This document shows positions 41,401 through 53,400 of a stretch of 64,000 nucleotides of DNA, in pieces. Position 1 is the first letter of the stretch, and every line of letters starts with the position of its first letter. The position numbers and the translations under genes were made by a program. Where the stretch lies: NCBI RefSeq assembly GCF_900603025.1, contig NZ_LR026975.1, forward strand, positions 1,426,001-1,490,000, in the 5' to 3' direction. The notes below the pieces were generated by a model, which did no database searches, was not told the DNA's origin, and saw only the letters and a list, made by a program, of their open reading frames with translations. Source of the DNA: Mycolicibacterium hassiacum DSM 44199. Its GTDB lineage: Bacteria > Actinomycetota > Actinomycetes > Mycobacteriales > Mycobacteriaceae.

Positions 41401-44400
41401 CGTTCTCCCGTTGACACCCCTGCAGCAGGGGTTGTTCTTCCACTCCCGCACCACCGACCGCGGCGACGACGTCTACGCGGTACAACTCGACATCGCGATC
41501 GCCGGACCACTGAACCGGCAGCGCCTGCAGGGCGCGCTGGACACCGTCGCCGGCCGGCACCCACACCTGCTGGCCCGATTCGACGACCAGTTCGAGCAAC
41601 CGGTCCAGGTCATCCCGGCCGACCCCGAGTTGCGGTGCCGCTACGTGGAACTCGATCCGGGCGCCGACATCGACACTCAGGTCGACCGGATCTGCGCCGA
41701 GGAACGGGCCGCGGTCCACAGCATCACCGAAGACCCGCCGCTACGGGCCGCGCTGATCCACACCGCTGCCGATCGGTACCGGTTCGTGCTGACCAGTCAC
41801 CACATCGTCATGGACGGCTGGTCGATGCCGATCCTGCTCGGTGAGATCTTCGCCGGCTACCGCGGGCAACGCCTGCCGGCACCGGTGCCCTATCGGCGAT
41901 TCCTCGCCTGGCTGGCCGAGCGAGACCACCAGGCTGCCCGAACCGCGTGGCGCGACGCCCTCGCCGGCCTGGACGGTCCCACCCTGATCGCCCCGCCGGA
42001 CCGGCTGCACATCGGTCGTCGCGGCGTCGAATCGTTCCCGGTCTCCGCCGAAATCGCAGAAGCCATAACAGAATTGGCCCGCGCCTGCAACACCACCGCG
42101 AACATCGTGCTGCAGGCCGCCTACGCACAACTGCTGACCTGGCTGACCGGTCAGCACGATGTCGTCTTCGGCGCCGTCGTCTCGGCCCGGCCCACCGACG
42201 TCATCGGCGCGGAATCGATGGTCGGGCTGCTGATCAACACGGTACCGGTGCGCGCCCGCATCACCGCGACCACCACCACCGCCGACCTGCTCGCCCAGCT
42301 GCAGCGCGCACACGTCGAACTGCTGGAGCACCAGCATCTCGCGCTCACCGAGATCCACCGCCTCGCAGGGCACCAGCACCTTTTCGACACCCTGTTCGTC
42401 TACGAGAACTACCCCATCGACACCGCCGCCCTGTCCACCCACGGTGACCTCGCGATCACCGGCTTCAGCGGCCGCGAATACAACCACTATCCACTCACCG
42501 TGCAGGCCCAGCCCGGACAGGAGCTGCGGCTGCGGGTCGAATACGACACTGACCTGTTCACCGCCGCCGAGATCACCACACTGATCGACCGGATGATCCG
42601 CGGCCTCGGCGTGATGGCCACCGACCCCGCACGGCGCTTGTCCACCCTGAACCTGCTCGACGACGCCGAACACGCCCGGTTGCACACCATCGGAAACCGC
42701 GAGGTGCTCGACCGGCCGACGGAACGGGTGACGGTTCCGGACCTGTTCGGAGCGCTGGTGGCGCAGACACCCGATGCGGTGGCCGTGGTGTGCGGGAACG
42801 AGACCTGGACCTTCCGTCAACTCGACGACGCCGCTAACCGGCTGGCCCACGCGCTGTCCGAGCTCGGCATCGGCAGCGGCCAGTGCGTCGCGCTGCTGCT
42901 GGAACGGTCGGCACGTGCGGTGGTGGCCATGCTGGCGACCCTCAAGACCGGGGCCGCCTACCTGGCCGTGGACCCGGTCCTACCGGACCCGCGGATTGCG
43001 TTTTTGCTCACCGACGCGGCACCGTCCGCGGTGATCAGCAACACCGAACTCGCTTCGCGGCTGGGATATTTCACCGGAACCCTCATCGACGTCGACGACC
43101 CGCGCATCGCGGACAACCCGCCCACATCGCCGGCCGTGACGCCCGACCCCGACGACATCGCCTACCTCATCTACACCTCGGGCACCACCGGAACGCCCAA
43201 AGGGGTGGCGATCAGCCAGGACAATCTGGCCCACCTGGCGGCCTCCATGCCGGCGCACCTGCCCGCCCGGCAGGTGTGGACCCAATGCCACTCATACGCT
43301 TTCGACTTCTCCGTGTGGGAGATCTGGGCCGCCCTGCTCAGCGGCAACCGCCTCGTCGTGGTGCCCGACGAGGTTGTGTCCGCACCAGAGGAGTTCCGCC
43401 GGCTGCTCGTCGCCGAACACGTCAACGTGCTGACCCAGACTCCGTCCGCGGCCGGCGCACTCTCGCCGGAGGGCCTGGACTCGACCGCACTGCTGCTCGG
43501 TGGTGAGCCGTGCCCGGCCGACGTGGTGGATCGATGGGCGCGCGACCGCGTGGTGATCAACGCCTACGGGCCCACCGAGATCACCGTTTATGCGGCGATG
43601 AGCGCCCCGCTGAGTCCCGGATCGGCGGTACCGATCGGCGCTCCGGTGGCCACCGCCGCGGTGTTCGTGCTCGACGGCTGGCTACGGCCGGTTCCGGTGG
43701 GGGTGGTGGGGGAGTTGTATGTGGGGGGCCGGGGTGTCGGGGTCGGCTATCTGCGCCGCCCCGGATTGACCGGATCTCGGTTCGTGGCGTGTCCGTTCGG
43801 GCCACCGGGGCAGCGGATGTACCGCACCGGGGATTTGGTGCGTTGGGACGCCGATGGGCAGTTGGTGTATCTGGGTCGGGCTGATGAGCAGGTCAAGATT
43901 CGTGGGTTCCGGATCGAGTTGGGTGAGGTCCAGGCCGCGTTGGCTGGCTGTGATGGGGTGGATCAGGCGGCGGTGATCGTCCGTGAGGACCGGCCGGGGG
44001 ATAGGCGGCTGGTCGGCTATATCACCGGGGATGCCGACCCGGGTGAGGTGCGTGCTGCTGTGGCGCAGCGGTTGCCGGCCTATATGGTGCCGGCCGCGGT
44101 TGTGGTGATTGATGTGTTGCCGTTGACGGTCAACGGCAAGCTCGACAAGCGTGCCCTGCCGGCACCGGAATACAGCACCGGGCGGTATCGGGCTCCGACC
44201 GATGCGGTCGAGGAGATCCTGGCCGGCATCTACGCGCAGACCCTCGGCCTGGAACGCGTCAGCATCGATGATTCCTTCTTCGACCTCGGCGGCGACTCCA
44301 TCACCGCCATGCGGTTGGTGGCCGCCGCCAACAAGGCGTTCGACAGCAACCTGTCCACCCGCGAGGTGTTCGAGGCGCCGACGGTTGCGGGGTTGGCGTT

Positions 44401-44410
44401 GCGGGTGGGT
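41387..44410 (+). other. NRPS module 5: C(DCL) - A5 - T
   Basis: The C domain starts at residue 4 ([13 protein letters not shown]) and has SHHIVMDG; it is the D-accepting type, fitting the E domain that ends the first NRPS. The first part of A5 is C-rich and unique; from about 43830 it joins the cassette alpha sequence. The pocket reads Asp-Phe-Trp-Thr-Leu-Gly-Ala-Val-Tyr-Lys; substrate not assigned. Confidence 0.7.
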
Positions 44411-47400
44411 GTGGGGTCGCGGCGGGTGGCGCCGTTGGTGGCGGTGGATCGGCCGGCGGTGGTGCCGTTGTCGTATGCGCAGCAGCGGTTGTGGTTCATT
44501 GATCAGTTGCAGGGGCCGTCGCCGGTGTACAACATGGCGGCGGCGTTGCGGTTGGATGGCCGGTTGGATGTGGCGGCGCTGGGTTCGGCGTTGGCGGATG
44601 TGGTGGCCCGGCATGAGTCGTTGCGGACGGTGTTCGTCGCCGATGGTGGGGTGCCGCAGCAGGTGGTGTTGCCGGCCGAGGGGGCGGATTTCGGGTGGCG
44701 GGTCGTCGACGCCACCGACTGGACCGAGCAGCAGCTCCAGCGGGAGATCGTCGACACCGCACGGCACGGCTTCGACCTGTCCACCGAGATCCCCTTGAGA
44801 ACAACGCTTTTCCGCACCGGACCCGAGCAGCACGTGCTGGTGGCGGTGGTGCACCACATCGCCGCCGACGGCTGGTCGATGACGCCGTTGATCGCCGATC
44901 TGCAGACCGCCTACACCAGCCGCTGCGCCGGGACCGGCCCCGACTGGGCGCCGCTGCCGGTGCAGTACATCGACTACACCCTCTGGCAGCGGGCCCAACT
45001 CGGCGACCCCGACGACGCCGACAGCCCCATCGCCGCCCAACTGGCGTACTGGGAGGAAACACTAGCCGGACTGCCCGAACGCCTCGAACTACCCACCGAC
45101 CGCCCCTACCCGGCGGAGGCCGACCAGCGAGGCGCCTCCGTGCCCGTCGAATGGTCGGCGCAGCTGCAGCGGGACCTGGCCCGGCTGGCCCGCGAACACA
45201 ACACCACGACATTCATGGTGGTGGCCGCAGGACTTCTCGGCCTGCTGTCGCGGGTATCGAACTCCACCGATGTGGCAATCGGTTTCCCGGTAGCCGGCCG
45301 AGAAGAGGCGGCACTCGAGAAACTGATCGGGCTGTTCGTGAACACCCTCGTACTGCGGGTCAACACCTCCGACAACCCTCCCGTGCGCGAACTGCTGCGG
45401 CGGGTACGCCAGCAGACCCTCGCCGCGTTCGAACACCAGGATGTTCCGTTCGAGGTGCTCGTCGAACGGCTCAACCCCACCCGCAGCATGAGCCACCACC
45501 CGCTGGTGCAGGTGGTCCTGGCCTGGCAGGACGCCGCCGGGTCGGCCGCCACCGGGACCCTGGGCGATGTGCGGATATCACCGATGCCCGTCGAACTGGG
45601 CTCGGCCCGAATGGATCTGACCTTCTCGTTGGGGGAGCGGTTTTCGGAGTCGGGTGTGCCGGTGGGTATTTGCGGTGCGGTGGAGTATCGGACCGATGTG
45701 TTTGATCGGGTGACGGTTGAGGGTTTGGTGGCTCGGTTCGAGCGGGTGTTGGGGCAGATGGTTGCGGATGTGTCGCGGCGGGTGTCGGGGTTGGATGTGT
45801 TGGTTGATGGTGAGTGGGATCGGTTGGCGGGGTGGGGGTGTTGGCCGGTTGGGGGTGAGCGGGTCGCGCCGGGTGTGGGGGTGTCGATTACGGGGCGGTT
45901 TGCTGAGGTGGTTGGTGGTTGTGCGGGTGCGGTGGCGGTGGTGGATGGGGGCCGGTCGTGGACGTATGGGGAGTTGGATGCGGCGTCGAATCGGTTGGCG
46001 CACCGTTTGATCGGTGCGGGTGTGGGTCCGGGTGATGCGGTGGTGGTGTTGTTGGAGCGTTCCGCGGAGGCGGTGGCCGCGATTCTGGGAGTGCTCAAGG
46101 CGGGCGCGGTGTACGTGCCGATCGATCCGGTTGTGCCGGACGCCCGCATCGGCTTCATCGTCCACGACGCCACCCCGAAGGTGGTGGTGAGCGCACGTGA
46201 ACTGACCGGCCGGATAGCGGGTTTCGGTGTGCCGGTGATCGATGTCACCGACCCGGGTCTGGCACGGTGTCCGGCGACTGCGCCGACGGTGAGCGTAGCG
46301 CCGGATGATCTGGCCCACATCATCTACACCTCCGGCACCACCGGGCAACCGAAAGGTGTGGCCGTCACCCACGCCAACGTCACCCGACTCTTCGACGGCC
46401 TCGACGCCATGTGGACGAGCCCGGACAACGTGTGGACCCAGTGCGCCTCGCTGGCCTTCGACTATTCCGTGTGGGAGATGTGGGGTGCGTTGCTGCACGG
46501 CGGCCGTCTGGTCGTGGTCCCGGACGCGGTGACCCACTCACCCGACGAACTCCAGGACCTGCTGGCCGCCGAGGGTGTCACGGTGTTGAGCCAGACCCCC
46601 ACCGCGGTGGCGATGCTGTCGCCGGAGCAGGTCGACACCCCCACGCTCGTCGTTGCCGCCGAAGCCTGCCCGACCGACGTGGTGAACCGCTGGGCACCCG
46701 GGCGGACGATGGTGAACGGCTACGGCCCCACCGAAACCACTGTCTACGCCACCCTCAGTGATCCGCTGGTGGCGGGGGTGTCGGTGGTGCCGGTTGGTCG
46801 GGCGGTGCCGGGTGCGGTGTTGTTTGTGTTGGATGGGTGGTTGCGGCCGGTTCCGGTGGGGGTGGTGGGGGAGTTGTATGTGGGGGGTCGGGGTGTGGGT
46901 GTGGGGTATGTGGGTCGGGCGGGGTTGACGGCGTCGCGGTTTGTGGCGTGTCCGTTCGCTGGTGTGGGTGAGCGGATGTATCGGAGCGGGGATTTGGTGC
47001 GTTGGGGTGCCGATGGGCAGTTGCACTACCTGGGTCGGGCTGATGAGCAGGTCAAGATTCGTGGGTTCCGGATCGAGTTGGGTGAGGTCCAGGCCGCGTT
47101 GGCTGGCTGTGATGGGGTGGATCAGGCGGCGGTGATCGTCCGTGAGGACCGGCCGGGGGATAGGCGGCTGGTCGGTTATGTCACCGGGGATGCCGACCCG
47201 GGTGAGGTGCGTGCTGCTGTGGCGCAGCGGTTGCCGGCTTATATGGTGCCGGCCGCGGTTGTGGTGATTGATGTGTTGCCGTTGACGGTCAACGGCAAGC
47301 TTGACAAGCGTGCTCTGCCGGCACCGGATTTCGGTGGTGGTGGTTGTCGGCCGCCGTCGAATGCGGTCGAGGAGATCCTGGCCGGTGTTTTCGCTGAGGT

Positions 47401-50400
47401 GTTGGGCCTGGATCGGGTCGGGGTGGATGATTCGTTCTTCGATCTGGGTGGCGACAGTATTTTGTCGATGCAGGTGGTGGCGCGGGCTCGGGCGGCGGGT
47501 CTGCGGTGCCGGCCGAAGGACATTTTCGTTGAGCAGACGGTGGCGCGGCTGGCGCGGGTGGTCACCGTCGGTGACGGTGGTGTTGAGGGCGGTGATGACG
47601 GTAGCGGGTCGATCACCGCGACACCGATCATGCGGTGGTTGGCCGAGGTTGACGGCCCGACCGAGCAGTTCAATCAGGCGGTGGTGTTGACCGCCCCGGA
47701 GGGGGTTGCCGAGGCCGACGTCGTGGTGTTGCTGCAGGCGCTGCTGGATCACCATCCGATGCTGCGGTTGCGGGCCGAACGCGGTGGCGGTGGTGGGTGG
47801 GTGTTGAGTGTTCCGGAGCCGGGGTCGGTGGATGCGGCGGGGTGTGTGCTTACCGTCGATGTGCTGTCGGCTGATGCTGTGCGGGCGGCTCGGGCCAAGC
47901 TCGATCCTGCGGCGGGAGTCGTGCTCAGCGCCCTGTGGGTGGTGTCGCAGCGTCGGTTGGTGGTGATTGTGCATCACCTGGCGGTGGATGCGGTGTCGTG
48001 GCGGATTCTGGTGGAGGATCTCAATATCGCCTGGGCGCAGCGTGTTCGGGGGCAGTCGATTGTGTTGGCGTCGGTGGGGACGTCGTTTGCGCGGTGGGCG
48101 GCGTTGTTGGCTGAGCAGGCCACGGCCGAGTCGGTGGTGGGGTTTGCCGATGCGTGGAAGCAGATTACTGCGGCTTCGGCGATTCTGCCGTCGCCGGATC
48201 CGCGTGCCGACACCTATGCCACGGCGGGGCAGTTGGCGGTCGAACTCGACACCGATATCACCGAGCAGTTGCTCACGCGGGTGCCGGCGGCGTTTCACAC
48301 CGGTGTGCATGAGGTGTTGTTGATCGCGTTGGCGATCGCGTGTGCGGAGTTCATCGGCAACGGTGCGGTGCCGATCGGTATCGATGTGGAGACCCATGGC
48401 CGTGACAGTGATCTCGGTGTCGATGTGGATCTGTCGCGGACGGTGGGCTGGTTCACCACCAAACACCCTGTGGCGCTGGCCATCCACCGGCCCGCCTGGC
48501 AGAAGATCACCACCGGCGACCCCGACCTGGCGGCCCTGTTCAAACACGCCAAAGAACAACTGCGCACCCAACCCCCCGCCCACACCTACGGACTGCTGCG
48601 CTACCTCAACCCCACCACCGACCTCCCCCACACCCAACCCCCCATCGCCTACAACTACCTCGGACGTCTTACCGCAGCACCTACGGACGCCACACAATCC
48701 GTCCCAGCCGGTTTCTGGAATATCGACCAGGACAACATGTCCCGGGTCGGCGCCGCCACCGTCGCCCCGGTTCCGTTGGGGCATGCGGTGGAGTTGACGG
48801 CTGGTGTGGCGGATTCGGGGTCGGGTGTGCGGTTGGCGGCGTCGTGGACGTGGGCGCGGTCGGTGTTGAGTGAGCAGCAGGTGGGGCGGCTCAGCCGGTT
48901 GTGGTGTGAGGTGCTGGCTGGGTTGTGTGCGTGTGTGGTGCGGGGTGGGGGTGGGCTCACGCCGTCGGATGTTGTTCCGGCGGTGTTGAGTCAGCGTCAG
49001 ATCGAGGAGTTGGAGCGTCGGTGTGCGGTGGCCGACGTTTTGCCGTTGACGCCGTTGCAGCAGGGGTTGTTGTTCCATGCGGCTGCTGTCGGGGCTGACG
49101 GTGATGATGTGTATGCGGTGCAGTTGGATATCGAGTTGACGGGTCGGCTCGATGCCCAGCGGTTGCGTGCGGCGTTGGGGTCGGTGTTGCGGCGGCACCC
49201 GCATCTGGCCGCGCATTTCATCACCGACTACGACGAACCCGTCCAGCTCATCCCTGCCGATCCCCAACTGCACTGGACCTACGGTGACTTCGGTTCCGCG
49301 TCCGGTGTTGACGAGCAGCTCGATTCGCTTCGCGCCGATGAGCGGGCCGCGGTGCTGGATCTGGCTCGTCCGCCGCTGTTCCGGGCGGCGTTGGCGCGCA
49401 CCGGATCCGACCGGTATCACCTGATCCTGACCAACCACCACATCATCCTCGACGGCTGGTCGCTACCCATCCTGCTGGCCGAGATCCTCGCCGGCTATCA
49501 GGGCCGGCACCTGCCGCCGGCCACCCCCTACCGGCGGTTCGTGTGCTGGCTGGCCGAACGCGACCACCACAGCGCATACACCGCCTGGCGGACCGCCCTC
49601 GCCGACCTCGACAACCCCACCCTCATCGCCCCCGGCCAACGTATCCGTCTGGGCGCCCGCGGTATCGCATCCACCCGGCTGCCGAAGGAGATCACCGGCC
49701 ACATCGGTGAGCTGTCCCGGCGCTGCCACAGCACGGTCAGCACGGTGTTGCAGGCGGCGTATGCGCAGGTGTTGATGATGCTGACCGGTCAGCACGACGT
49801 GGTGTTCGGCACCGCCGTGTCCGGCCGGCCCGCCGACCTGCCGGGTGCCGAGGCGATGGTCGGGTTGTTCATCAACACCGTGCCGGTGCGGGCCCGAGCC
49901 ACGGCTGTCACCACCGGTGCCGAACTCGTCGAACAGCTGCAGCGCTTCTACACCGACACCCTCGACCACCACCACCTGGCGCTGACCGACATCCACCGCG
50001 CCGCCGGCCACGACCAACTCTTCGACACCCTCTTCGTCTACGAGAACTACCCGATCAACACCGGCGCCCTGCCGAGCGACGACACCGTCGCGATCACCGG
50101 ATTCACCGGCCGCGAGTTCAACCACTATCCCCTGACGGTTCAGGTCACGCCCGGCGACGAGCTCGGCATCCGCATCGAATACGACACCGAGGTGTTCGAG
50201 CCCGACCGTATCGACGCCGTCATCGGCTGGCTCGAGCGGGCCTTGCGGACGATGTCCACCGATCCGACCCGCCCCGTCCGGGCGGTGGACGTCGTCGACC
50301 CCACCGCACGCGGCGACCTCGACGCCTGGAGCAACCGGGTCGTACTGGCGACGCCGGTCGCGCCGTGCCCGTCCATTCCCGAGGCGTTCGCCGCGCAAGC

Positions 50401-53400
50401 CGCCCGCACCCCGGACACGACCGCGGTCAGCTGCAACGGCCACACCTTGACCTACCGACAGCTCGACAACGCCGCCAACCGCCTGGCACACCGACTGCGG
50501 CAAAGCGGCGCCGCACCGGGACGTGCCGTCGCCCTGCTGGTCTCGCGGTCTACCGATGCGATCGTGGCGATTCTCGCGGTACTCAAGACCGGCGCCGCCT
50601 ATCTGCCCATCGACCCCGCCCTGCCGGCGGCCCGCGTCGACTTCATGATGGCCGACGCAGCCCCGGTCGCCGCGGTCGCCACACCAGGGCATGCGGACCG
50701 GCTGGCGGGCTACGGAATCCCGATCATCGATACCGCCGACCCCGCCGCCGCTGCCCAACCCGACACTCCGCCGCCCGGCCCCGCCGCGGACGACCTCGCC
50801 TATCTGATCTACACCTCCGGCACCACCGGAATACCGAAAGGCGTTGCGATCACACACCGCAACGTCATCGAACTGCTGCGCTCGCTGGATGCCGACATCG
50901 CGCCGACAGCCGTGTGGTCGCAATGGCATTCCTACTCGTTCGACGTATCGGTCTGCGAGATCTGGGGAGCCTTGCTCGGCGGCGGACGGCTGGTCGTCGT
51001 CCCCGAGGACGTCACCAGATCCCCGGACCGGTTCCGCGAGCTGCTGGCCCGCGAGTCGGTCACCGTGCTCAGCCAGACCCCGTCGGCGTTCTACGCGCTG
51101 CAGAACAGCGACCTGCAGTGCGCCGCATCGGAACTGAACCTCGACGCTGTGCTGTTCGCCGGTGAGGCGCTGGAACCGCCGCGGCTGCGGACCTGGTTCG
51201 AACGCCACCCCGACACACCGCGGTTGCTCAACCTGTACGGCACCACCGAAACCACCGTGCACGCCTCGATCCGACAGATCGTCGAGACCGACACCGCTCA
51301 CACCGCCAGCCCCGTCGGTGTACCGCTGGCGCATCTGGCCTTCTTCGTCCTCGACGGCTGGCTGCGGCCGGTGCCGGTCGGAGTGGTCGGCGAACTGTAC
51401 ATCGCCGGAACCGGTCTCGGACTGGGCTACTGGCGCCGCGCCGGGCTGACCGCGAGCCGGTTCGTGGCCTGCCCGCACGCCGAGGCCGCCGGGCAGCGCA
51501 TGTACCGCACCGGCGACCTGGTCCGGTGGGGCACCGACGGCCAACTTCGCTACCTCGGACGCGCCGACGAACAGGTCAAGATCCGCGGCTACCGCGTCGA
51601 ACTCGGCGAGATCCAGGCAGCCATGCTCGCCCTCGACGGCGTCGAACAGGCCGTCGTGCTCGCTCGCGAGGACCGCCCCGGCGACAAGCGGCTCGTCGGA
51701 TACGTCACCGGCACCGCCGACCCGGCCGGGATCCGCACCGCCCTCGCCGAGCGGCTTCCCGCCTACATGGTGCCGTCCGCAGTCGTCGCCGTCGACGCAC
51801 TGCCGCTGACCGTCAACGGCAAACTCGACAAACGCGCGCTGCCGGCGCCCGAGTACACCGGCACCGGCTACCGCGCACCCGCCACCGCCGCCGAGGAGAT
51901 CCTCGCCGGGCTCTACGCCCAGGTGCTCGGCCTCGAACGGGTCGGCGTCGACGACTCGTTCTTCGACCTCGGCGGCGATTCGCTGTTGGCCATGCGGATG
52001 ATCAATGCGATCAACACCCACCTCGACGCCCGCATCGAGGTACGCACGCTCTTCGAGGCACCCACCGTGGCGCAACTGGCCGAGCGCATCGACGACAGCG
52101 CACAACGGCGTCCGGTGTTGGGGCCGCGGGTGCGTCCGGAGCGGGTTCCGTTGTCGTTTGCGCAGTCTCGGTTGTGGTTTTTGAACCGGTTCGAGGGTGG
52201 GGTGGCCACCTACAACATGCCCACCGCCTTCCGCATCACCGGGCCGCTTGATGTGGGGGCGTTGGGTGCGGCGTTGGATGATGTGATTGCGCGGCATGAG
52301 GCGTTGCGGACGGTGTTTCCGGATGTTGATGGGGTGCCGTATCAGCGGGTGTTGGAGCCGCGGGCGGGGATGTGGCGGCGTGGTGGGCCGGTGGTGGTGT
52401 CGGTTGATGAGGCCGATGTGGTCGGTGAGGTGTTGGCGCTGGCTGGGTATCGGTTCGATCTGGCGTCTGAGATTCCGGTTCGGGCGCAGATTTTCCAGTT
52501 GGGGCCGGAGCGGTTTGTGTTGGCGATTGTGGTGCATCACATCGCGTTCGATGGTTGGTCGACGGCTCCGATGGTGCGTGATGTGGCGGTGGCGTATGGG
52601 GCGCGTTGTCGGGGTGAGGTTCCGGGGTGGGAGCCGTTGCCGGTGCAGTATGCCGATTACACGTTGTGGCAGCAGGAGTGTTTGGGGTCGGAGTCTGATC
52701 CGGGCAGTGTGATTTCGGCGCAGTTGGCGTATTGGCGTTCGGAGTTGGCTGATCTGCCTGAGGTGGTGTCGTTGCCGCCGGATCGGCCGCGTCCGGCGGT
52801 GCCGAGTTATCGGGGGGATGGGGTGCCGGTGCGGATCGAGCCGCGGTTGTGGGCGGGGTTGAAGGCTGTGGCGGCGGCGTATAACGCGACGGCGTCGATG
52901 GTGTTGCAGGCGGTGGTGGCGACGGTGTTGCATCGGGCCGGCGCGGGTGAGGATATCGCGTTGGGTACGCCGATTGCTGGTCGGATGGATGCCGCGCTGG
53001 ATGATCTGGTGGGGTTTTTCGTCAATACGTGGGTGTTGCGGGTTGGTGTGACGCCGCATATGCGGTTCAGTGAGGTGCTCGAGCGGGTTCGTCATAAGGC
53101 GTTGAACGCCTACAGCAATCAGGATGTGCCGTTCGAGCGGCTGGTCGAACAACTCAACCCCACCCGCTCCACCGCACACCACCCCCTGTTCCAGGTCGCG
53201 ATGATCTTCCAGAACAACATCGCGCCCGAGATCCGATTCCATGATCTGCAGGTTGAACCGGCCGCCGCGCTGACCGGAACCGCCAAGTTCGACCTCGACA
53301 TCGACATGAAGGAGATCCCGGACGAAACCACCGGGGCCCCCATGGCGGCCGGACTCGTCACGTATGCGACGGATTTGTTCGATCGGTCGACGATTGAGCG

